The notes: generated from the letters alone by a model not told the origin. Positions 8,666-17,325 are shown, counted from the stretch's first letter. The stretch: 64,000 bases of DNA from Vibrio sp. B1FLJ16 (GCF_905175385.1 NZ_HG992750.1:1240001-1304000), one strand, 5' to 3'. Translations and numbers: made by a program.

Positions 8666-8790
8666 TCATAACGATCTACAAAGGTCAGCAACGCAATACC
8701 GCCGTCGCCACATACCACCTTAAACACTTAAAACAACGTATGGTGAAAATGCCACACGTTGCGAATCCCTCTTGAATTTATGTGTTATGA
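8666..8790 (-). repeat. Integron attC site of the Vibrio repeat (VCR) type
   Basis: A 125-nt element, the usual VCR length, is bounded on the minus strand by complementary core sites TCATAAC (8784-8790) and GTTATGA (8666-8672). Inside, the minus strand reads CAAGAGGGATTCGCAACG, then GTGGCATTTTCA, GTTGTTTTAAGTGTTT and GCGTTGCTGACC. These match, from memory, the VCR blocks CAAGAGGGACTG.CAACG, GTGGCGTTTC and GCGTTGTCAGCCCC. GCAACG can pair with CGTTGC in the folded strand. The left core overlaps the stop codon of the 8785-9060 gene and the right core abuts the GST gene, exactly as in cassette arrays. No integrase gene lies in the window. Confidence 0.75.
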
Positions 8791-9060
8791 GGAATTTTTT
8801 AGCGACAGTTTTTCTTTGTATTTTTTGTACTCTCTACTTGTGAAACACCAGTCCCAACCAGCATAAAATACAGCTCCAAATAACGTCATTAAATAAACTC
8901 GATACGACACAATTGGGGATAAATCCAGATAAAAATCGTTTTGGACAAATGCACCGCCTAATATAAATGGAATACAAAACCCTAAACCGTGTCCTAAAAA
9001 GTGTCTGAAAAAGCCTTTCTTTTGAGTCTTTAGCCACTCAACTTGTCTTTTCCTTTCCAT
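8785..9060 (-). CDS. Small two-helix membrane protein of unknown function (cassette gene)
   Basis: A 91-aa protein with a basic N-terminus (MERKRQVEWLKTQKKG), two hydrophobic segments (about residues 24-40 and 54-70) and a charged Lys-rich tail (REYKKYKEKLSLKNSS), so both ends are probably cytoplasmic. No family was recognised. GGAAG lies 5 nt before the ATG. Its stop codon is embedded in the attC-like element at 8666-8790, which makes it the upstream partner of a cassette junction. Small membrane proteins without known function are common integron cassette cargo. Confidence 0.6.
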   Translation of the reverse strand: MERKRQVEWLKTQKKGFFRHFLGHGLGFCIPFILGGAFVQNDFYLDLSPIVSYRVYLMTLFGAVFYAGWDWCFTSREYKKYKEKLSLKNSS

Positions 9061-9436
9061 CAGTCTTCCATAGTCCCTTAAATGACTCGCAACGATAAGG
9101 CGTTAGCCAAAAACCGTTTCTTCTCCTACGACTATGATGCAACCTTTTGTTTCTCGGTTCAATTAACAATCAATAGATTAGCGAAAAGTAAGAGATGTTG
9201 GATTGCAAAATGACGCATAGTATTAGAAAAGCTGACTGCTGACTCCTTCGGATAAATTTTGGTCAGGAAAACGTATATTCACAGATTTTGAATGAGTTTC
9301 AACTCTATATAAGTAAAGGGGCATTTTTAAGTTAGTGCATATTTTGCAACAATTGTGATCAACAAGTGATTCTGTCGTACCTAAAGCGTCAACGACCACT
9401 GTTTCTTGCAGTGGTCGTTTTGCACCGAATAATCAA
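9061..9436. other. 376-nt gap with a terminator-like hairpin
   Basis: No coding sequence seen. At 9391-9419 there is an 11-bp perfect inverted repeat AACGACCACTG / CAGTGGTCGTT followed by TTTT, placed just past the end of the GH4 gene. Around 9085-9110 the minus strand reads GGCTAACGCCTTATCG, weakly like an attC end, but no complete second site was found. Confidence 0.5.
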
Positions 9437-10762
9437 TTATGCTTCAAACATCCAGCGAAATTGAGGCATATAATCCAGGTTTTCTTTTACTGTTTCTCTC
9501 AATGCTTCATCCAGTACAGTTCCGGTATTAACGATAGGATTCAATATCAGGCCACGTTTAGCCGCAACAAGGTTACCTGTGACTGCTGCTTCAACAGTCA
9601 GTGACTCAAACTCTTTCATTAGCTGAATAAGTCGCAAAGTATCACTTGGGAATGGTGCAACATTAAGCGGTAGTGGACCATTTTTAGTGATCAAGGAGCT
9701 GACTTCGACAGCACAATCATCAGGTAACTCACTTATCGTACCGTTGTTGCGCGTATTGACATGCATGATAGTACGCTTGTCGTTATAGATGGATGCCATG
9801 AGTTCACAAGCCGCTTCTGAATAATACTGACCGCCTCGTTTTTCCAACTCTTTAGGCTTTTCTGCCAAATCTGGATTTTTATATATATCAAATAGACGTT
9901 TTTCCATCTCTTTAACGACCTCACCACGAGTCCCTTCACTATCAGCTTCGTGCTGCTCCTGCTGCATGATATCGTCACTGGTGTAGTAATAACGCAGGTA
10001 AGCGCAAGGAATCATACCCATATTTTGGAGCAGATCCTTTGGCCACTTAAATGGAGGAATATTTGCAGGAACTAAAGGATCGTTACCACTGAGAATTTCA
10101 TTCATTACGTGACCCAGTTTGTCCTGCCCTTCGTGCAGGATCTTACGCGCCCAAATGAGGTGGTTTAATCCGGCAACTTGCATGATGAAATCGTCTTCCT
10201 TCGCGTTCAGCATTTGTGCTACGCCTTTTTGCATGATGACAGGGACATTGCACAAGCCAACCGCTTTGACTTTGGTATGTTTAAGAACCGCTTCAGTCAC
10301 CATGCCCGATGGGTTGGTAAAATTCAGTAACCAGGCGTCTGGGCACAGCTCTTCCATATCTCGGCAAATCTCCAGCGTAATAGGGATTGTGCGACACGCA
10401 TTAGCAAAACCACCAAGTCCGTTGGTTTCCTGGCCAATCATGCCATATTTAAGTGATATACGTTCATCCCTAATACGACCTTCGAGACAACCTGCTCGGA
10501 ACTGAGAACAGACAAAATCAGCATTTTTCAGCGCAGGACGGCGGTCGAGCGTTACATGAACCTTAATATCCAAGCCTTCCTTTTTGATCATACGGCGAGC
10601 TAAGCCAGCAATGATATCTACCTTTTCCCGACCATCTTCAATGTCGACTAACCACAGTTCACCTATCGGCAATTCATTTTTATGTTTTAATAAGCCTTCA
10701 ATTAACTCGGGTGTGTAACTAGAGCCGCCACCGATCACAGTGATTTTTAGTTGTTTGTCCAT
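9437..10762 (-). CDS. Glycoside hydrolase family 4, probable 6-phospho-beta-glucosidase
   Basis: A 441-aa NAD+/Mn2+-dependent GH4 enzyme, usual length, which hydrolyses phosphorylated disaccharides delivered by a PTS. It starts with an NAD-binding Rossmann motif (ITVIGGGSSYTPELIEGL). GH4 hallmarks follow: GQETNGLGGFANACRTIP, LNFTNPSGMVTEA, and GLCNVPVIMQKG with the metal-binding Cys; AGLNHLIW supplies the next His. The CNVP form is typical of 6-phospho-beta-glucosidases (CelF/LicH/ChbF group) rather than alpha-galactosidases. AGGAAA precedes the ATG. No PTS transporter lies next to it. The divergent LysR-type gene at 10872 probably controls it. Exact disaccharide (cellobiose, chitobiose, arbutin) is not decidable here. 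Confidence 0.85.
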   Translation of the reverse strand: MDKQLKITVIGGGSSYTPELIEGLLKHKNELPIGELWLVDIEDGREKVDIIAGLARRMIKKEGLDIKVHVTLDRRPALKNADFVCSQFRAGCLEGRIRDERISLKYGMIGQETNGLGGFANACRTIPITLEICRDMEELCPDAWLLNFTNPSGMVTEAVLKHTKVKAVGLCNVPVIMQKGVAQMLNAKEDDFIMQVAGLNHLIWARKILHEGQDKLGHVMNEILSGNDPLVPANIPPFKWPKDLLQNMGMIPCAYLRYYYTSDDIMQQEQHEADSEGTRGEVVKEMEKRLFDIYKNPDLAEKPKELEKRGGQYYSEAACELMASIYNDKRTIMHVNTRNNGTISELPDDCAVEVSSLITKNGPLPLNVAPFPSDTLRLIQLMKEFESLTVEAAVTGNLVAAKRGLILNPIVNTGTVLDEALRETVKENLDYMPQFRWMFEA

Positions 10763-10871
10763 TTCTATTTCCTCGTCTGAATAAGCTGTGCTAATTTCAC
10801 GCTAATACATAAGGGTTAACAAACTAAATAATCGCCCACATGCATTAGCCAAAATAATACATAGGCTGAAT

Positions 10872-11783
10872 ATGGAACATAAAGAACACCTGCTTGCTCA
10901 CCTTTATACCTTTAGTGTGGTAGCAAAGTTTCTGAGCTTTACTCTGGCAGCAGAGGAGTTGTGCTTAACACAAGGGGCAGTCAGTCAGCGAATCAAAAAG
11001 CTGGAAGAAGATCTGGGATTCAAGCTATTTGTGCGACTCACTCGTAAGTTAGAAATGACAGACGAAGGGAAACGTATTCTGGCAACATTGACCTATTCGC
11101 TTGATAACTTATTTGCGGAGATTGAAGATATTCGCTTCAACGAACTTCGTGGGGAGCTATATTTGGGCGCAGCCCCAACGTTCGCTCATGCATGGTTAGT
11201 TCCCCGTTTAGCGGATTTTCAGGCTATGTACCCCCATCTTGACGTCAAGATCCGGGTCAAAGCCAGCAAGTTAGACTTTCAAAATCAGCCGGTTGACCTC
11301 GCTATATATTATGGTGACAACACGCATGCTGATTTCTATCATTATCGTCTTTTTGACGAATATCTTATTCCTGTTTGTACGCCAGAATATGCACGCGAGC
11401 TAAACTTACTTAACGATGATAGTCGGTTGCATGAAGCCTGTTTTCTTCACTGTACTGAGTCGTTAGAGTTTTTATCGCCATTAGCAGAATGGCAACACTG
11501 GTTAACACAGTCGGGACGAGATTCTAGTATCTTGCAACGTAAATATGTGTTCAACCATGCAGAGCTAACCATGGTTGCGGCAAGACAATCGATGGGTATC
11601 GCAATGGGCCGCTACCATTTGGTCAAACCCTATCTGAGCTCCGGAGAACTGATTGCTCCATTCAAACGTGTGCCTTCAGGGTTTGGCTATGACTTGATAT
11701 GCCCCAAAGGGCATGAAGTCCGCCCGAGGTTTAGTGCTTTTTCGCAATGGCTCAAAGAAAAAGTGGCCACTATGGATGATTGA
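10872..11783 (+). CDS. LysR-family transcriptional regulator divergent from the GH4 gene
   Basis: A 303-aa LTTR: winged HTH at about residues 10-68 (SFTLAAEELCLTQGAVSQRIKKLEEDLGFKLFVR) and a PBP2-like effector domain from about 95 (GELYLGAAPTFAHAWLVPRL). The HTH style with AVSQRIKKLEEDLG and the effector opening resemble the GcvA/DsdC branch. The 109-nt intergenic region shared with the GH4 gene is the likely operator. The inducer is unknown; a phospho-disaccharide or free sugar is an inference from the neighbour. The ATG at 10872 has only a weak upstream purine run. Confidence 0.85.
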   Translation: MEHKEHLLAHLYTFSVVAKFLSFTLAAEELCLTQGAVSQRIKKLEEDLGFKLFVRLTRKLEMTDEGKRILATLTYSLDNLFAEIEDIRFNELRGELYLGAAPTFAHAWLVPRLADFQAMYPHLDVKIRVKASKLDFQNQPVDLAIYYGDNTHADFYHYRLFDEYLIPVCTPEYARELNLLNDDSRLHEACFLHCTESLEFLSPLAEWQHWLTQSGRDSSILQRKYVFNHAELTMVAARQSMGIAMGRYHLVKPYLSSGELIAPFKRVPSGFGYDLICPKGHEVRPRFSAFSQWLKEKVATMDD

Positions 11784-12324
11784 TTTCCCGACTTCAGGTC
11801 GATTCGTCTGATGGTGCATTTTTCTCCTAAGGGGACATTTCAGGTATAACATCACGTAATGAATACCTTAATTTCGTTTAAGCGCATATCTCTGCAATAA
11901 AACTATGGCAAACCACGGTTCAGTGAATTAATAAATCAAATAAGCGTAACTTCGAAAGGAGAAACTATGAGCCTGCGATGATTTGGCTGACATGAATTAA
12001 GCAATATCAAAAGGGGGACGATATGAGTCCCCCATCGATTATTTTCTTAGCTTTTCAAGCTCTACAGATTACATAAGTAATAAGGCTATAAAGAACACTA
12101 TAGTTACAATTTTCCATGATTCACTCAGGCAGAATAGAGTCTTGCTACGGGTCAGAAAAGTATTCCAAATGATCGCATCATGATTGTTGGCTCATGCAAA
12201 CGTCAACTCGCTTTGGGGGTACTTCGACACTACAAAGTGCCTCGGATTACGGTTTTAGAGATGAGAGTATAGGATTTGGCAGCTTACTAAATTTGACTGC
12301 CTGAAAAGACAAATTTTTGAAACC
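11784..12324. other. 541-nt gap with a hairpin and a truncated start signal
   Basis: No gene seen. A strong ribosome site (AAAGGAGAAACT) precedes ATGAGCCTGCGATGA near 11969, a four-codon frame that looks like a gene start cut short. A 7-bp perfect hairpin GGGGGAC / GTCCCCC lies at 12013-12033, with the moderately T-rich TTATTTTCTT after it. Confidence 0.4.
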
Positions 12325-12819
12325 TTATACACTTTCTAATTGATATCGCATTATATGACTCTCTTCTGCGTCAGAATAGAAAGTGTTTAAGTACTTGCCA
12401 CCACACTTTTCTATAACCTTTTTAGAACCAATATTGTTTATATCGCAAGAGATAAAAGCGCTTTCTTTAACAACATTTCTCAAAACCCACTGTAGCATAG
12501 CCGTTGCAATACCTTTGCCTCTAGCCTGCGGTAAGGTTTCGTATCCTATATGGCCAATGACATTGTTTATGTACTCATTGAAACCGCGACGGATTCTAAT
12601 AGCACCAAGTATTTTTCCTGAATCAACACAAAAATACATCGATATGGGAGGCCAACCTTCTGGCAATCCAATTCCTTCAGCGTATCCAATTCGCTTTTTT
12701 AAATAAGCAGCACTGTCATGGTTTGCACCATCATATAATTCAAGTCCATCTTGTACGCACTTTTCAGCATAATCTCGAAACGCATCAAGATGACTGAGGT
12801 TAGCTTTTTCAATTTCCAT
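12325..12819 (-). CDS. GNAT-family N-acetyltransferase
   Basis: A 164-aa GNAT-fold protein. The acetyl-CoA pyrophosphate loop is clear (LPQARGKGIATAMLQWVL, motif A), preceded by the beta4 strand NNVIGHIGYET, and followed by NNIGSKKVIEKCGGKY (motif B). The substrate is unknown; the N-terminal part is not like SpeG or RimI. The ATG at 12819 (MEIEKANLSHLDAF) is chosen as the start because it opens the fold; an ATG at 12840 would add seven residues and neither has a strong ribosome site. It stands alone, flanked by gaps of over 400 nt on both sides, which suits an acquired single gene. Confidence 0.75.
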   Translation of the reverse strand: MEIEKANLSHLDAFRDYAEKCVQDGLELYDGANHDSAAYLKKRIGYAEGIGLPEGWPPISMYFCVDSGKILGAIRIRRGFNEYINNVIGHIGYETLPQARGKGIATAMLQWVLRNVVKESAFISCDINNIGSKKVIEKCGGKYLNTFYSDAEESHIMRYQLESV

Positions 12820-12840
12820 ATAAACCCAAGTACATAACAC

Positions 12841-13248
12841 TACATTAAGGTATTACTATCACTTATATAGACTATTCGTAAAGCAAAGTGTGTGAATAGA
12901 AACTAAATAGACACCGGGTCAGCTTACACTTCGTATCATTACTAAAATTTGAGTACAGTTGGACTCTTACCTGTAGATGCCAAGCGGTCTAATCACACCA
13001 TGGGGCTCTTCTGCTTTGGTAATACCAGAAATGAAGGTTTTGGACTGAACCGATTTAAAGACTCAATCTACAGCTTACCTTTAGGATAACTATTTAGTTT
13101 TACAAAATGTAGAACGGCACAGCTTGATGAAGTTATGAAAATTGTTAAACAAACATTAAGTAATTTGTTTATTTTTGTAATTTAAATGTTATCTTTTTAT
13201 TCGATTGCTTGTAAATTTTATACTCAAAAATCTAGAGTAAGAGGAATT
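12841..13248. other. Noncoding gap
   Basis: About 400 nt. No gene, RNA or repeat recognised; AT-rich from 13090 on, probably holding the promoter for the short frame at 13249 and the downstream regulator. Confidence 0.4.
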
Positions 13249-13344
13249 ATGGATAACGATACTCCGAAGATACCATTCACCATGGCGATTCTGCCGATCA
13301 TTCTCATGGATCACTCTCATGCTCGGATCCATGATACAGATTAG
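13249..13344 (+). pseudogene. 31-codon remnant resembling the N-terminus of a membrane antiporter
   Basis: A frame with a good ribosome site (GAGGA, 4 nt before ATG) encodes 31 residues beginning MDNDTPKIPFTMAILPIILM, then DHSHARIHDTD and stop. The first 20 residues resemble the start of NhaC-type Na+/H+ antiporters; the match is by eye and uncertain. The last part coincides with a short palindrome (ATGGATC ... GATCCAT, 13309-13334), a likely deletion joint. It lies just before the sigma-54 activator. It could instead be a genuine leader peptide. Confidence 0.35.
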
Positions 13345-13374
13345 AGAGTGCCTCTAAAAAATAATAAGCTGATT

Positions 13375-14886
13375 ATGACAGAACTACATGCAACAGCGAC
13401 ACTCAAGGACTCCGCCTTCAAAACCCTGGCGGATTCCTTTGCCACCTTTTATAGCAATACCATCGCTATTGACCAACAGCACCGCATCACATGGATAAGT
13501 AAGGGCTACCGTCAGTTTCTGGGGCTGAGCCATAACCCTGTAGGTGAGCCGATCACTCGTTATATTCACAATAGTTTTCTACCCAGAGTCTCCGACAGTG
13601 GAGAACCGGTGCTGCTGGAACTGTTATGGGTCAAACAACAGTGGACACTGGTGAGCGTGATTCCTCTGCAATCGGATCAGGGAGAGGTGATCGGAGCCTT
13701 TGGTTTTGTTGCTTTGGAGCAACGTAAAGGTTTTCACTCCCTAGCCAACCGCGTCAATCAACTGCAGCAACAACTGGACAATGTCACCCAAGAGTTAAAC
13801 CAGGCACGACAAAATAAATACCGCTTATCTCAGATTACGGGCCGCAGCGAACAACTGCAGATGGTCAAACATCAGATCCGACAAGCGGCACGATTTGATA
13901 TCTCTGTTCTACTGGCCGGCGAAACGGGCACCGGCAAGGAGCTGTTTGCCCACGCCCTGCATGAACTCTCAGCCCGGTCCCATAACGCCTTTGTCTCACT
14001 CAATGTCGCCGCAATTCCCAATAACCTGATCGAAGCAGAGTTCTTTGGTGTCGCCCCCGGAGCCTATACTGGCGCATCCAGCAAGGGGCGCAAAGGTAAA
14101 CTGGAGCTGGCTGATGGCGGCACCCTGTTTCTTGATGAGATTGGCGATATGCCACTGGAGCTGCAAAGTAAACTGCTGCGCGCCTTGCAGGAGAAAGAGT
14201 TTGAACCATTGGGCTCCAATAAGGTAAAAAAAGTCAATATACGCATCGTTGCTGCCACCAGTCGTAATCTGCCAGAAATGGTGGAAAACGGCGAGTTTCG
14301 CGCAGACCTTTACTACCGCCTTAATGCCATGCCGATCCATCTGCCCCCTCTCAGGCAGCGTCAGGCAGACATTGACCTGATTGCAGAACGCCTGCTGGAT
14401 GAGCTCTGTATCAGACTGCATCTGCCGGTTAAGTACCTAGCACCGGATGCCATTAACTTACTGTGTCAGCACTCTTGGCCGGGCAATGTACGGGAACTGC
14501 AAAACCTGCTGGAACGAGCGGTGATTATGGCAGAGGAACGCACCGAGATTGATTTCCAACTGATTCAGTCACTGTTAATTCCAACAACACAGTTTCAACA
14601 GCCTGCACAGACTCAACCAATATCACCGATAATAGATCCGGCCACGGGATTGCCTATATACACTCTCTCATCAACTAACCGGCTTTCCCCCACTCTGCCC
14701 CGGGCCAATACTCCACCACAACCACTGCATGAACAGGTTGCCCGAGCAGAGCGTGAGGCTATTGAAAACGCCCTTGCTTACACTCAAGGGCATAAGGTAC
14801 AAACTGCTAAGCTGCTGGGCATATCCCGTGCAAGTTTGTATGAAAAGATACGTAAGCTGGATATTCAGTACACAAAGGAGTCATGA
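13375..14886 (+). CDS. Sigma-54-dependent transcriptional activator (PAS - AAA+ - Fis HTH)
   Basis: Enhancer-binding protein of about 503 aa. Order: N-terminal PAS-like sensor (about residues 15-115, FYSNTIAIDQQHRITWISKG), a coiled linker (RVNQLQQQLDNVTQELNQAR), the AAA+ sigma-54 interaction domain (about 150-385), a Pro-rich linker, and a C-terminal Fis-type HTH (YTQGHKVQTAKLLGISRASLYEKIRKL). Walker A is GETGTGKE, the sigma-54 contact loop GAYTGAS (usual GAFTGA), Walker B GGTLFLDEIGD. No receiver domain, so activation is probably by a ligand at the PAS domain. The ATG at 13375 is taken; a GTG at 13348 is the alternative. It is convergent with the hydroxybutyrate-oligomer hydrolase, whose promoter has -24/-12 boxes and paired palindromes, so that gene is the likely target. 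Confidence 0.88.
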   Translation: MTELHATATLKDSAFKTLADSFATFYSNTIAIDQQHRITWISKGYRQFLGLSHNPVGEPITRYIHNSFLPRVSDSGEPVLLELLWVKQQWTLVSVIPLQSDQGEVIGAFGFVALEQRKGFHSLANRVNQLQQQLDNVTQELNQARQNKYRLSQITGRSEQLQMVKHQIRQAARFDISVLLAGETGTGKELFAHALHELSARSHNAFVSLNVAAIPNNLIEAEFFGVAPGAYTGASSKGRKGKLELADGGTLFLDEIGDMPLELQSKLLRALQEKEFEPLGSNKVKKVNIRIVAATSRNLPEMVENGEFRADLYYRLNAMPIHLPPLRQRQADIDLIAERLLDELCIRLHLPVKYLAPDAINLLCQHSWPGNVRELQNLLERAVIMAEERTEIDFQLIQSLLIPTTQFQQPAQTQPISPIIDPATGLPIYTLSSTNRLSPTLPRANTPPQPLHEQVARAEREAIENALAYTQGHKVQTAKLLGISRASLYEKIRKLDIQYTKES

Positions 14887-14945
14887 ACACCAAACACCTC
14901 ATTAGCACTCATACCCAATCAATCGTAACCTATTGACATAAAAAA

Positions 14946-14976
14946 GCCCCGACCAGCACGCGTGAACTGATCGGGG
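14946..14976 (-). terminator. Terminator of the hydroxybutyrate-oligomer hydrolase gene
   Basis: CCCCGACCAG / CTGATCGGGG, a 10-bp stem with one mismatch, followed on the minus strand by TTTTTT; it lies 35 nt past the stop codon of the minus-strand gene. Confidence 0.8.
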
Positions 14977-15010
14977 TAGCAGAGAATAGAAATGTTTTTA
15001 GGGAAGCGGC

Positions 15011-17140
15011 TTAATGAGGAATCACCAGCGTATTATCCTGCCAGCTGACAGCATCATCACCCGGCATAACCAGCACTTCAGCAAACATGTCATCAGTAAT
15101 CTGCTCTTCACCGCTTTCCTGCATCGACGTCGTGCGAACCACCTGACTCGGAGCCAGCGCCTCGCCTGTGCTCAGATGAGCAAACATCTGATTCAGCGCC
15201 TGTTCAAAGTAAGGATGAATATAGGCATAACGGTGCTGCATATTAGGTGGTGTGGCATAGAAGCCCAGATTCGGGGCTAACAAATAGGCAAACATCTCAA
15301 GGTGATGGCCGTTTTCGATTTCCCAGTACACTACATCATCACGACCATCTACCTGACGATTACGGGCGTAATAGGCGCGACCACCATGATTTGGTGCAAC
15401 CACCTGATCGGCACGACCATGCATAATTATGGCTGGTTTACCCTGTAGATCACCACTCATTATCGCTTCCTGAATACCCGCCTGAACCCGATCAAAATCT
15501 CCGTTGCCCTTGTAAGTATCCAGAATACCCAACTCAGTTAGCTTGGCCTTTCCGTAGTGGGACATCGCAAAGAAACACAGATCTGCATCCAGATTTTTAT
15601 CCGCTGTGGAGTTAAACGCCGTCGCCCCATAAGGATCATACGCATTTATATTGACCGGTTGAATCCAGCGGCTACCACCAGCGATCATATTCTGTCCCAG
15701 GAAGCGCAGCGCCTTATCTTCATCACTCAGTACCTCAAACTGTTTCGTCCCACCGTTATAGCTGGCGAAGCTGATACCACACAGCTGGTCTGAGATACTG
15801 TAACGACCGTAGGAGTTACCATAAGTATTGGTGATTTCAGAAAACATATTGCTAAACGCTGGAATACCCAGGTTCTGCTCCGGCAGGAAGCCCGCGGTCG
15901 TGTTCATCAGATCCTGTGCTTCCTGAGCCAGTACCTGCAAATCATTAGAAGAGGACGTTAACAGCCCTAATTCCTGCAGGCGGGTGCAACGTTCAGGAGA
16001 CTTAGCTGAGTTAACCAGATCTGCACTGTCGTTTTCGGTCAGGTTATTAGCACAGGGCTGATACACCGCACCAAAGGCATGCATATCGTATAAACTCCAG
16101 CCTACCGATTCGGGCCCCCAACTGCGCTCCCCCTGAGTAATGGTAAAATCATGCTGATTCATCGCCGTACTCGGCTCAACAGCAACTACGCCATCAATCA
16201 GCCCTTGGGTATCCTGCTCTGCAGCCATCAGTACAGAACGCCCGCCATTGGACCAACTGGCTGCAATCACTGTGGTATTATCAGGATTAAAAGCCAGATC
16301 AGGATAAGCCTGGTGTAAGGCATAGAAAGCAAACTCAATAGATTGCAGGGTATTCAAGCCCCAGTCTTTACCAGGGTTCTGCTGGGAGTGAGCGTGTTTG
16401 GTTGTTGCTGTACGCGGATCAGCAGCATCCGCAAAGCCTTCTGCAAACTCAGCGGTAAATGCAGAAGAGGAGCCTGCGCTGATGGCATCAACAACCTTTC
16501 CATCCAGATTAATCACCTGCTGACTGCCAATAAAGTGTACGCCATCACCGGTGCCTTTATCAGTATAGGCTACGGCACAACCCCGTTTTAACGCCGCATC
16601 ACCTGCCGTACCTGCCGCCCCATAAACACCACGGGAACCGGATGATGGCCCGGCAATAATACAAGGGCTTTCGGTAGAGAAACTACTCGGAACCTGCACC
16701 ACCAGTTTGACATTGGTTTTACCAGAGCCATCATCCACAATGGCTTGATATTCCGTACCTGACACCTGGCCGGTAAACGCCGAGACGGTATGAGAACTGA
16801 TCCCTTCTGTAACTAAAGGCCCCCAATGAATACCCCAGCCACCGGGCGTGACTGGGTCCAACATACCGTTATAGTTGGTTCCTAACTGATAGCGACGGAT
16901 CTGTTCCGGGCTAGAACCTATATCCACCGCTTCCGGTGCTACAGCACCAGTATTGCTATTCAGAGCCGCACCTGTTAGCAAATCATCACTTATGCCATCT
17001 ACCTGAATAACATCAACCGAACCAGAAAGATAACTGGGTAGTGCGCTGTAATCCGTCGTGTCTTCTGTGCTGTCGGAAGAACCTAAGCAACCCGATAGCA
17101 CCAGTGAACTGGCAGCCGTTAAAAGAAGCGTCCTTTGCAT
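15011..17140 (-). CDS. Lipoprotein D-3-hydroxybutyrate oligomer hydrolase family protein
   Basis: The 709-aa alpha/beta-hydrolase belongs to the 3HB-oligomer hydrolase family, which cleaves soluble 3-hydroxybutyrate oligomers to monomers. It has a lipoprotein signal with lipobox LSGC (TLLLTAASSLVLSGCLGSS), so it is exported and membrane-anchored. Family marks include GGWGIHWGPLVTEG, AGPSSGSRGVYGAAG, YTDKGTGDGVH, the probable nucleophile Ser in AASWSNGGRSV, an Asp candidate in HGRADQVVAPNHGGRAYY and a His candidate in IENGHHLEMF. The start is ATG 17140 with GAGG 5 nt upstream; an in-frame ATG at 17176 lacks one. The promoter is a near-consensus sigma-54 element at 17218-17233. No PHB synthase or depolymerase is nearby, so the role is probably scavenging of external oligomers. 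Confidence 0.87.
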   Translation of the reverse strand: MQRTLLLTAASSLVLSGCLGSSDSTEDTTDYSALPSYLSGSVDVIQVDGISDDLLTGAALNSNTGAVAPEAVDIGSSPEQIRRYQLGTNYNGMLDPVTPGGWGIHWGPLVTEGISSHTVSAFTGQVSGTEYQAIVDDGSGKTNVKLVVQVPSSFSTESPCIIAGPSSGSRGVYGAAGTAGDAALKRGCAVAYTDKGTGDGVHFIGSQQVINLDGKVVDAISAGSSSAFTAEFAEGFADAADPRTATTKHAHSQQNPGKDWGLNTLQSIEFAFYALHQAYPDLAFNPDNTTVIAASWSNGGRSVLMAAEQDTQGLIDGVVAVEPSTAMNQHDFTITQGERSWGPESVGWSLYDMHAFGAVYQPCANNLTENDSADLVNSAKSPERCTRLQELGLLTSSSNDLQVLAQEAQDLMNTTAGFLPEQNLGIPAFSNMFSEITNTYGNSYGRYSISDQLCGISFASYNGGTKQFEVLSDEDKALRFLGQNMIAGGSRWIQPVNINAYDPYGATAFNSTADKNLDADLCFFAMSHYGKAKLTELGILDTYKGNGDFDRVQAGIQEAIMSGDLQGKPAIIMHGRADQVVAPNHGGRAYYARNRQVDGRDDVVYWEIENGHHLEMFAYLLAPNLGFYATPPNMQHRYAYIHPYFEQALNQMFAHLSTGEALAPSQVVRTTSMQESGEEQITDDMFAEVLVMPGDDAVSWQDNTLVIPH

Positions 17141-17217
17141 ATCAACCTCGTCTTGTTGTTTTTCTAAGTTGTTCAAAATGGATAAAGATCAAACCAATAC
17201 AACGTAGCTCAACCTAA

Positions 17218-17233
17218 TCCAAGATATATGCCA
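17218..17233 (-). promoter_or_regulatory. Sigma-54 (-24/-12) promoter of the 3HB-oligomer hydrolase
   Basis: The minus strand reads TGGCATATATCTTGGA, matching TGGCAYR-N4-TTGCW at all fixed positions but one (TTGGA for TTGCA). It is 78 nt upstream of the ATG at 17140, a normal leader length, and a sigma-54 activator gene lies at the other end of the locus. Confidence 0.7.
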
Positions 17234-17285
17234 AACACTTAACCAGCTGATAAACAATGATTTATAATCACCAACGCTCACTAGC

Positions 17286-17325
17286 ATCCAGAAAACTGGA
17301 CATAAGAGTGTCTAAAAAACCGGAC
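17286..17325. promoter_or_regulatory. Paired palindromic sites, probable upstream activator sequences
   Basis: Two related 16-nt sites, ATCCAGAAAACTGGAC (17286-17301) and GTCTAAAAAACCGGAC (17310-17325), have centres 24 nt apart and lie about 55-105 nt upstream of the -24 box. The form (TCCRG-N4-CYGGA) and placement fit enhancer sites for the AAA+ activator; assignment is inference. Confidence 0.55.

Noticed and set aside
12325-12840. GNAT gene as a further integron cassette
   Set aside because: No attC-like core pair or VCR blocks were found in the flanking 400-540 nt on either side.
13996-14421. 141-aa minus-strand frame inside the sigma-54 activator
   Set aside because: Shadow of the AAA+ domain; no independent support.
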